Shown: piece by piece, positions 1 to 4,259 of the stretch
How positions within the stretch are numbered: position 1 is the stretch's first letter
Layout of the letters: each line of letters opens with the position of its first letter
Origin: Fidelibacterota bacterium
Lineage (GTDB): Bacteria > Fidelibacterota > Marinisomatia > Marinisomatales > J089
Direction: 5' to 3'
Assembly (NCBI GenBank): GCA_003695105.1
Contig: RFIZ01000268.1
Location: 1 to 5,360, forward strand
Length of the DNA: 5,360 nt
Translations under genes and position numbers: made by a program
The notes under the pieces: generated by a model
The model's input: the letters and a program-made list of their open reading frames with translations, nothing else
Told to the model about the DNA's origin: nothing
The model's database searches: none

Positions 1-957
1 ATCGATACGCTGGTGGTGGATAAAACCGGGACGCTGACGGAAGGCAAACCTTCGGTGGTTACGATGCGGACCCGACCCGGATTTGAGGAACAGGACATGC
101 TGGCCTTGGCCGCCGCGGTCGAAACCCAGAGCGAACATCCGCTGGGGGCTGCAGTGGTAGAAAAAGCCCGGGAAGAAAATTTGACGCTGAAACCGGTCAC
201 CGATTTTGAATCCCTGACGGGAAAGGGTATCCGGGGTCTTGTGGACGGCCGGGAAGTGGTTGTCGGAAACTTCAAATGGATGCAATCCATGCAGTTGGAC
301 TGGGGTGACCTGACGACCGCGGCTGAACATCTGCGGTCTGAAGGAGAAACCGTGATTTACGTGGCTGTGGACGGAGAAGCGGCAGGTATCATCGGTATTG
401 CCGATCCGGTGAAAGCCACCAGCCGGGAAGCCATAGCGGCTTTGCAAACAGAAGGCGTGAAGGTGGTGATGCTGACAGGAGATAATCCGACCACCGCTCA
501 GGCGGTGGCCCGCCAGGTGGGTATCGCCGAAGTCCAGGCGGAAGTATTGCCGGAGAAAAAACATGAAATCGTTGCGGAATATCAGTCTCGGGGTCAACGG
601 GTAGCCATGGCTGGTGACGGCATCAATGACGCTCCGGCTCTGGCCAAGGCCGATATCGGCATCGCCATGGGTACGGGTACAGACGTGGCGATCGAAAGCG
701 CCGGAATCACCCTGATCAAAGGGGATCTGACGGGCATCGTCCGGGCCCGGCGACTGAGTCGGGCGGTCATGCGCAACATCCGCCAGAATCTGTTCTGGGC
801 CTTCATTTATAATGCCGTGGGAGTCCCGGTTGCCGCCGGAGTGTTGTACCCCTTCTTCGGGATTCTCCTGAGTCCCATCATTGCCGCCGCAGCCATGAGT
901 TTCAGCTCGGTCTCGGTGATCAGCAATTCTCTCCGATTGCGACGGGTAACCCTGTAA
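1..957 (+). CDS. copA: Cu+-exporting P1B-type ATPase, C-terminal part (5' end outside window)
   Basis: Open from base 1 in frame 1 to TAA 955-957, so only the last ~318 residues are present; the GTG at 13 is not a real start. In order: the phosphorylation motif DKTGTLT (Asp codon 19-21), the P1B-specific SEHPLG motif in the nucleotide-binding domain (His codon 136-138), TGDNPTT (about 475-495), and the hinge MAGDGINDAP (about 604-633) followed by IGIAMGTGTDVA. Two final membrane helices carry YN (808-813) and MSFSS (895-909), matching the YN and MxxSS signatures that, with a CPC motif upstream, form the Cu+ sites of P1B-1 ATPases. The family moves Cu+ from cytoplasm to periplasm or exterior using ATP. 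The N-terminal metal-binding domains and the CPC helix lie outside the window. It ends 14 bases before the next gene, consistent with one operon. Silver co-transport is possible; Zn/Cd specificity is unlikely given the YN/MxxSS residues. Confidence 0.95.
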   Translation: MDTLVVDKTGTLTEGKPSVVTMRTRPGFEEQDMLALAAAVETQSEHPLGAAVVEKAREENLTLKPVTDFESLTGKGIRGLVDGREVVVGNFKWMQSMQLDWGDLTTAAEHLRSEGETVIYVAVDGEAAGIIGIADPVKATSREAIAALQTEGVKVVMLTGDNPTTAQAVARQVGIAEVQAEVLPEKKHEIVAEYQSRGQRVAMAGDGINDAPALAKADIGIAMGTGTDVAIESAGITLIKGDLTGIVRARRLSRAVMRNIRQNLFWAFIYNAVGVPVAAGVLYPFFGILLSPIIAAAAMSFSSVSVISNSLRLRRVTL

Positions 958-971
958 AGAGGGAGGATAGA

Positions 972-1313
972 ATGAAACGGAAAACATCCCGCTTTAGCCT
1001 TGAAGGCGTAATTCTGGTCGGCTTGTTGGCCACTTTCCTGGTAGTGATGATGGCCGGGTGGTTTCAAGCTTCAACCTCACGGATCACCACTCCACCGGAA
1101 CCGGATGAATTAACCGCGGTGAGCCCGATCACTATGGATATTGCGCAACAATTCGACTGTTCCTGCGGAACCTGCAGCGATAACGCTGCCGAATGCCAGT
1201 GTTCCACGGCCAAAGCCACCCGAAATTTTATTGAAAAACAAGTCCGCCAGGGAAAGAGTGAACAGGAGATTATTCATGATGTTCAATCCCTGTTCGGATA
1301 TGATCGCGGTTGA
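972..1313 (+). CDS. Membrane-anchored Cys-rich protein with CcmH/NrfF-like domain
   Basis: A 113-residue protein with a GGGAGG Shine-Dalgarno at 961-966, starting 14 bases after copA. The N-terminus is basic (KRKTSR), followed by one hydrophobic helix at about residues 11-31. This predicts N-in topology with the C-terminal domain outside the cytoplasmic membrane. Residues 61-110 contain five cysteines in the order C63-x-C65-x2-C68-x6-C75-x-C77, then an amphipathic helix and a GKSEQEII...FGY segment. That layout recalls the small CcmH/CycL/NrfF-like domain (Cys motif, then two helices with a 'G.s.eeI....yG' pattern), known in cytochrome c maturation as a thiol-redox partner of apocytochrome. 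No other cytochrome c maturation gene is visible and the neighbour is a copper pump. An extracytoplasmic copper- or thiol-binding role is therefore inferred. The family link is by pattern and moderate; expression as a protein is well supported. Confidence 0.75.
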   Translation: MKRKTSRFSLEGVILVGLLATFLVVMMAGWFQASTSRITTPPEPDELTAVSPITMDIAQQFDCSCGTCSDNAAECQCSTAKATRNFIEKQVRQGKSEQEIIHDVQSLFGYDRG

Positions 1314-1367
1314 AGAAGATGCCGAATGATCTCTTACCCCGGTATCGAATAATGAGAGGAGGCAGTC

Positions 1368-1814
1368 ATGATGTTTCTGGCTGATACAGCCTTCGGGCTG
1401 GAATTGATCGCGCTGGGAATCGGATTCTGGGTCCTGATCCGTGCCCGCAATGCGGAAGCAGGTAATCTGAAAGGCCTGGGAACCTTCCTGGGATATTTCA
1501 TCATCGTCGGTTCGTTCCTGGTCCTGTTGTGCACATCCTATTACACCGTGCGCTATTGGGAGGACGGACATTTCCGGTCGCCGGGGATGTCCATGCCCAT
1601 GATGGGTAGTGTAATGATGGGACCGATGCACAGCGGCATGAATGGGTCCATGCACGGGAAAATGATGGGCAATCAACAGTGCGGGGAAATGCAAAAAAAG
1701 TGCATGACCATGATGCAGGAAAAGATGGAAAAAATGGATATGGAGGATGAGGATGGAATGGACATGGACCGGCCGATGAAATCCATGATGGAAGAACATC
1801 ACCAAGATCAATAA
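1368..1814 (+). CDS. Two-TM membrane protein with long Met-rich, acidic C-terminal tail
   Basis: A 148-residue protein preceded by AGAGGAGG at 1355-1362; ATG 1368 and ATG 1371 are both usable, and 1368 is the longer choice. Two hydrophobic helices lie at about residues 5-24 and 38-58, separated by a short basic loop (RARNAEAGNLKG). That loop is probably cytoplasmic, which would place both ends outside. The tail, residues 71-148, holds 23 Met in 78 residues, grouped as MSMPMMG, VMMGPMHSGM, MHGKMMG, MTMMQEKMEKMDM and MDMDRPMKSMM. It also has two Cys (105, 112) and a final HH. Met clusters of this kind bind Cu+ or Ag+ in periplasmic copper proteins such as the CopA/PcoA Met-rich segments. I do not recognise a named family for the membrane part. 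Role as an extracytoplasmic copper sponge or metallochaperone beside CopA is inferred. The tail is low complexity, so similarity searches with it will give spurious matches. Confidence 0.8.
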   Translation: MMFLADTAFGLELIALGIGFWVLIRARNAEAGNLKGLGTFLGYFIIVGSFLVLLCTSYYTVRYWEDGHFRSPGMSMPMMGSVMMGPMHSGMNGSMHGKMMGNQQCGEMQKKCMTMMQEKMEKMDMEDEDGMDMDRPMKSMMEEHHQDQ

Positions 1815-1830
1815 GGAAAACACAAGACCA

Positions 1831-1859
1831 GGTGGATGGGACAATATGTCCCGTCCACC
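1831..1859 (+). other. Strong stem-loop between the Met-rich gene and the SHOCT gene
   Basis: Bases 1831-1843 pair with 1847-1859: a 13-bp stem with one internal U-G pair (1837/1853) and a 3-base loop, ATA. It starts 16 bases after the stop at 1814. The downstream sequence is GTTAAAAGG, with no U-tract, so it is not a classic intrinsic terminator for the + strand. On the opposite strand it would be followed by a U-rich stretch only on the wrong side. It may act as an mRNA 3'-end stabiliser, a processing site or a weak attenuator before the next gene. The structure is read directly; the function is inferred. Confidence 0.6.
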
Positions 1860-1880
1860 GTTAAAAGGAAAGAAGCTGGA

Positions 1881-2090
1881 ATGGGAATGCATTGGATCGG
1901 CGGTGGCTGGATGATGATCCTGTGGTGGATTCTCCTGACTGCAGCCGGAATAGGAATCTTCCATTGGCTCCGACCGGGTGCATCCGTCTCTTCCGGGAAC
2001 GATACGCCACTGGACATTTTGAAGAAGCGTTTCGCCCGGGGTGAAATTGACGCTGAAGAATTTGAACGCCGAAAAAGACAACTACTGTAA
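1881..2090 (+). CDS. Small one-TM protein with C-terminal SHOCT domain
   Basis: A 69-residue protein. Start ATG 1881 is chosen because AAAGGAAAG (about 1864-1872) sits at a workable distance. An in-frame ATG at 1836 would lie inside the preceding stem-loop and has no good Shine-Dalgarno; ATG 1887 is another option. Residues 3-12 are MHWIGGGWMM, with Met, His and Trp near the membrane edge. One hydrophobic helix covers about 10-30. Residues 42-69 read PLDILKKRFARGEIDAEEFE and onward, the typical short C-terminal SHOCT domain (PLxxLkeRfArGEIdeeEyeerk). SHOCT domains are thought to be small oligomerisation or interaction modules; no enzyme activity is known. Such short TM-SHOCT proteins commonly turn up in heavy-metal resistance clusters. 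It ends in tandem stops (TAATAA, 2088-2093). The family call is strong; the role in copper handling comes only from context. Confidence 0.87.
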   Translation: MGMHWIGGGWMMILWWILLTAAGIGIFHWLRPGASVSSGNDTPLDILKKRFARGEIDAEEFERRKRQLL

Positions 2091-2116
2091 TAACCAACAG
2101 AAAAGGGGGAACCCTG

Positions 2117-2352
2117 ATGAAAACAAACGCAATAATCGTCTCACGGAGACTGTTCCTGTACACATATCGGTCTACGACGCAACCGGTCAGTTGGTGTCTA
2201 CCCTGAAGCAGGAGATCGAACAGCCGGGACTGTATCCATTGCAGTGGAACGGTCGGGACCTGGGGAATCAACCGGTGTCCAGCGGAACCTATTATGTGCG
2301 GTTTCAGGTCGGATCTCAAGTGGCAGTGCAAGCGGTTACCCTGGTAAAATGA
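2117..2352 (+). pseudogene. Remnant of a secreted protein: start region plus FlgD-type Ig-like C-terminal domain in another frame
   Basis: The frame ending at TGA 2350-2352 encodes, from about 2140, a nearly complete FlgD-type Ig-like domain: VHISVYDATGQLV, then a LYPLQWNGRDLGNQPVSSGTYYV stretch, then a closing VTLVK (segments separated by short linkers). These match the usual V.l.IYD..G..V..L...G.h.v.WdGrD..G..v.SGtYf pattern. In that frame there is no ATG after the SHOCT stop; the only upstream start is GTG 2041, inside the SHOCT gene and without a Shine-Dalgarno. Instead, GGGGGA (2105-2110) precedes ATG 2117 (MKTNAIIVSRRLFL...), which is in a different frame and stops at about 2206. This looks like an intact start region joined out of frame to the tail of a larger exported protein. 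Such domains normally end long secreted proteins, as sorting or anchoring modules in FCB-group relatives. Alternatives: a sequencing frameshift in a small ~78-residue protein, or translation of the domain by coupling from the SHOCT gene. Confidence 0.6.
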
Positions 2353-2360
2353 AGCTGCAC

Positions 2361-2372
2361 ATGCACGTGCAT
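2361..2372. promoter_or_regulatory. Perfect 12-bp palindrome, candidate operator upstream of DUF302
   Basis: ATGCACGTGCAT is a perfect inverted repeat lying 9 bases after the stop at 2352 and 41 bases before the DUF302 start. It overlaps a second TGCA repeat (TGCACATGCACGTGCA, 2356-2371), giving partial direct-repeat symmetry. A regulator site or small cruciform is possible. No convincing -35/-10 pair accompanies it, so operator function is inference only. Confidence 0.3.
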
Positions 2373-2413
2373 AACTTTCCATTCATCCGGCAAACGAATC
2401 AGGAGATTTGAAA

Positions 2414-2800
2414 ATGAGTTACTACATCAATCGTATCCTGAACACATCCTTTGAACAGACAATAGAAGATGTGGTTCAGGCGTTGCAAAAGGAGGGTTTC
2501 GGCGTTCTCACGGAAATTGACGTGCAAGCCACCCTCAAAAAGAAATTGGACCTGGACATGAAGCCCTATCGCATCTTGGGAGCCTGCAATCCGCCGTACG
2601 CCCACCGGGCCTTGGAGGCGGAACCCCTCATCGGAACCATGTTGCCCTGTAATGTGGTAGTGCGGGAGCTGGAGACCGGAGAGGTGGAAGTGGCGGCGGT
2701 GGATCCCCTGGCTTCCATGCAGGCGGTGGAAAATCCGGCATTGGTCGATATAGCCACGGAAATCCGCGGGAAACTGGCACGTGTGGTCGACAGCCTGTAA
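2414..2800 (+). CDS. DUF302 family protein
   Basis: A 128-residue soluble protein. AGGAG at 2401-2405 fixes ATG 2414 as the start; the TTG at 2408 overlaps the optimal spacing and is less likely. No signal peptide or membrane helix is visible, so it is probably cytosolic. It shows the DUF302 layout: an N-terminal SFEQTIEDVVQALQKEGFGV segment (residues 12-31), a central LGACNPPYAHRALE (55-68) and GTMLPCNVVVRE (74-85), with conserved Cys58 and Cys79, then a strand-turn-strand ending in VDP (96-98). The family forms small alpha/beta dimers of unknown biochemical function and is often encoded beside metal-resistance and sulfur genes. The two conserved cysteines would suit metal or thiol binding, but this is unproven. 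It is separated from the preceding remnant by 61 bases containing a palindrome, so it may have its own control. Confidence 0.93.
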   Translation: MSYYINRILNTSFEQTIEDVVQALQKEGFGVLTEIDVQATLKKKLDLDMKPYRILGACNPPYAHRALEAEPLIGTMLPCNVVVRELETGEVEVAAVDPLASMQAVENPALVDIATEIRGKLARVVDSL

Positions 2801-2812
2801 ACTGTCCCGCTC

Positions 2813-2829
2813 GCGCCGGATCCCGGCGC
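2813..2829. other. GC-rich inverted repeat after the DUF302 gene
   Basis: GCGCCGG (2813-2819) and CCGGCGC (2823-2829) form a perfect 7-bp stem around ATC, 13 bases after the DUF302 stop. No U-tract follows, and the next gene starts 7 to 22 bases later. It may be a weak terminator or stabiliser, and it may hinder ribosome access to the next start, whose Shine-Dalgarno is poor. Confidence 0.4.
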
Positions 2830-2835
2830 TCGTCC

Positions 2836-3390
2836 ATGATCGGTAGAAATATGCGTGTATTCCTCGGCCTGGCAGCCCTGGGAATTGTATTCCAGGGCTG
2901 CATGGGTCCCGGCATGATGATGGCGACCCGCGTGGCTCCGGACATTCCCAGGGATCATCCTGCTTCTGATCCCCGGGAGGAAATCAAAACACTCTTTCAG
3001 GCGGCGGTCCGACACATTCCCGCCCGACTGGATTCCATCCATACCCTGGCGGTGGCGGAAATAACGGACGCTTCCGGCCAGGCCGTCGACGATTGGATCA
3101 TCCCTTTCGTGGAGCATCAGCTCCGAAGTCAGACTTCCTACACCGTCGTCGACCGGAAATTGTTGGGAAAAATCCTGGAAGAAAACAGCCTGAATCTGTC
3201 CGGTCTGGCCGGTTCAGCGGGTACAGAAGGGGAATTGGTACCGGCGGACGGCTTCATCACCGGGGTGTTGCACCGGTCCGGTTCCGGTGAATCGGACGTG
3301 ATCCTAAAATTGATCGCCACCCGTACCGGTGCCGTGGTCTGGTCCGTTTCGCTGTCCACCGCGGATGAACGAGAACAGGCCCTTCCCTGA
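2836..3390 (+). CDS. CsgG/LpoB/FlgO-like outer-membrane lipoprotein
   Basis: 184 residues from ATG 2836, or 179 from ATG 2851; neither has a strong Shine-Dalgarno. The start at 2851 gives a compact signal peptide (MRVFLGLAALGIVFQGC); the start at 2836 adds MIGRN. The lipobox FQGC (Cys22 of the longer form) is atypical, with Phe at -3, but is followed by a plausible mature start, MGPGMMMATR. The body resembles the CsgG/LpoB/FlgO fold: TLAVAEITDASGQ (70-82), HQLRSQTSYTVVDRKLLGKI (94-113) leading into LEENSLNLSGL, ADGFITGVL (137-145) and RTGAVVWSVSLS (163-174). In this superfamily the segment from 'VVDR..l..iLeE' to 'ad.iitG.l' is typical. Known members include curli secretion (CsgG), activation of peptidoglycan synthases (LpoB) and flagellar assembly (FlgO/FlgT). 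None of those partners is visible here, so the specific role is unknown. The short Met-rich start of the mature protein fits the copper theme. Fold call moderately strong. Confidence 0.8.
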   Translation: MIGRNMRVFLGLAALGIVFQGCMGPGMMMATRVAPDIPRDHPASDPREEIKTLFQAAVRHIPARLDSIHTLAVAEITDASGQAVDDWIIPFVEHQLRSQTSYTVVDRKLLGKILEENSLNLSGLAGSAGTEGELVPADGFITGVLHRSGSGESDVILKLIATRTGAVVWSVSLSTADEREQALP

Positions 3391-3457
3391 ATGGAGATGC
3401 CGAACACAGGCAAACTTCCGGGGATGGCCATACAACGAATGAAGGGAAAGGGGTAGA

Positions 3458-3724
3458 ATGAAAGCAATCTGGATTGCCTTTGGTACAATCTTCCTGGCGG
3501 AACTGGGCGATAAAACCCAACTGGCGGTGTTGGCGATGAAAGGGAAAGGACTGTCCGGTTGGGGCATATTCATCGGAACGATGACGGCTTTCGCCGTCTT
3601 GACAGGATTAGCGGTTCTGGTCGGAGAATGGCTCCACGCCCGGATCCCCGGTGAAATCATCGAAAAAATCGCCGCCGCCTCTTTTGTGGTGATCGGTGTG
3701 TTCATGTGGTTTGAAAAACTCTAA
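3458..3724 (+). CDS. Half-size GDT1/UPF0016 (TMEM165-like) cation transporter
   Basis: An 88-residue integral membrane protein with a purine-rich Shine-Dalgarno (GGGAAAGGGG, 3444-3453). About three helices: residues 2-17, 34-58 and 68-86. Residues 15-20 are ELGDKT, the UPF0016 signature E-x-G-D-K/R-T/S, which forms the cation site. Full-length members have two such motifs in two repeats (about 200 residues or more, six to seven helices). Here there is one repeat and one motif, the length of known single-repeat bacterial members that must form homodimers or pair with a second half. No second half is present in the window. Family members move Mn2+ and/or Ca2+ (TMEM165, Gdt1p, MneA/Mnx). Divalent cation export is therefore likely, though the exact ion cannot be read from the sequence. 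The next gene starts 21 bases downstream, consistent with co-transcription. Confidence 0.92.
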   Translation: MKAIWIAFGTIFLAELGDKTQLAVLAMKGKGLSGWGIFIGTMTAFAVLTGLAVLVGEWLHARIPGEIIEKIAAASFVVIGVFMWFEKL

Positions 3725-3745
3725 CAACAAAAAAGGAGTCGAAGT

Positions 3746-4156
3746 ATGAAAATCTTGGGAGCCCTGGGTCTACTGACGTTGGTCCTGGCCGTTTCGGCCT
3801 GCGGACAGAAAAAGAGTACACCCGGGAATGAAATGAAATCCTCCATGGAAATGTCGCCAGGGCAGATGCAGCATGAAATGGGTGGAATGGAGATGGAAAA
3901 GATGGAAGGGATGCACCAGACCGGGTATTACACCTGTCCCATGGAATCCCATAAACACGTGCGTTCGGATCAACCGGGAAACTGCCCGGAATGTGGCATG
4001 AAACTGGTGAAAGTAGTGGAAACCACACCTGAAGAAGCCGATTTCTGGGGTTGCCCCATGCCGGAACACAGTCATATCCGGGCGGATCAGCCGGGGAAAT
4101 GTCCGGAGTGCGGTATGAAGCTGAAACCCATGAAGATGGAAAAATCGGCTTCCTGA
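3746..4156 (+). CDS. Lipoprotein with two tandem heavy-metal-binding domains and a Met-rich linker
   Basis: A 136-residue protein with an AAGGAG Shine-Dalgarno (3733-3738). The signal peptide ends in a good lipobox, VSAC, with Cys19 as the lipidated residue. Residues 30-58 are rich in Met with His (MEMSPGQMQHEMGGMEMEKM and onward). Two copies of the small heavy-metal-binding domain follow: residues 61-90 (YTCPM, then PGNCPECGMKL) and 100-130 (WGCPM, then PGKCPECGMKLKPM). Each has Cys-Pro-Met, a His-containing loop and Cys-Pro-x-Cys-Gly-Met. Key residues are C64/C80/C83/M85 and C103/C119/C122/M124. This domain is usually found singly at the N-terminus of CusB-like efflux adaptors or P-type ATPases, with consensus YTCPMHPEV...PGKCPKCGM.L. 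Here it stands alone as a tandem pair on a lipid anchor. Periplasmic copper (or silver) scavenging or delivery is inferred. The repeats are 117 bases apart and clearly duplicated, but have diverged. Confidence 0.93.
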   Translation: MKILGALGLLTLVLAVSACGQKKSTPGNEMKSSMEMSPGQMQHEMGGMEMEKMEGMHQTGYYTCPMESHKHVRSDQPGNCPECGMKLVKVVETTPEEADFWGCPMPEHSHIRADQPGKCPECGMKLKPMKMEKSAS

Positions 4157-4193
4157 TCCCTGTTCTGACAAGTCAGTACCATCGCAGATAACC

Positions 4194-4241
4194 TTCCTTC
4201 CCGGACATCCGTTCGTCGTGGGGACGGATTCCGGGAGGGAA
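4194..4241 (+). other. Long stem-loop directly upstream of the DUF2231 gene
   Basis: Bases 4194-4205 pair with 4230-4241 (12 bp, one U-G pair) and 4207-4212 pair with 4224-4229 (6 bp). One C is bulged (4206) and the loop has 11 bases (4213-4223). The stem begins 38 bases after the previous stop and ends 6 bases before the AAGGAG Shine-Dalgarno at 4248-4253. No U-tract follows, so a simple intrinsic terminator is unlikely. It could be a leader element, an mRNA end-stabiliser or a Rho-assisted stop. The 103-base gap containing it holds no small gene that I can support. Confidence 0.6.
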
Positions 4242-4259
4242 AAACAAAAGGAGTGAGGC

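Noticed and set aside
1141..1329. A 62-codon + strand frame overlapping the CcmH-like gene.
   Set aside because: Shadow in another frame; the overlapping frame has the Shine-Dalgarno, a membrane helix and an ordered Cys motif.
1836..1880. A longer start for the SHOCT protein at ATG 1836.
   Set aside because: The start lies within a strong hairpin without a Shine-Dalgarno, and the extra residues add nothing typical of the family.
1110..2081. A 323-codon open frame on the minus strand with many His residues.
   Set aside because: It runs antisense across three + strand genes with good Shine-Dalgarno sites; its His richness is just the complement of ATG codons in the Met-rich tail.
3391..3456. 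A 21-codon frame (MEMPNTGK...) beginning directly after the CsgG-like stop and ending just before the GDT1-like gene.
   Set aside because: No clear Shine-Dalgarno, no hydrophobic or known motif, and its end is the purine-rich ribosome binding site of the next gene; a leader peptide cannot be excluded but is not supported.
3928..4140. Possible CRISPR-like or DNA-level repeat in the HMBD lipoprotein gene.
   Set aside because: The two units are 117 bases apart, diverged at the DNA level and in frame; they are an ordinary duplicated protein domain.
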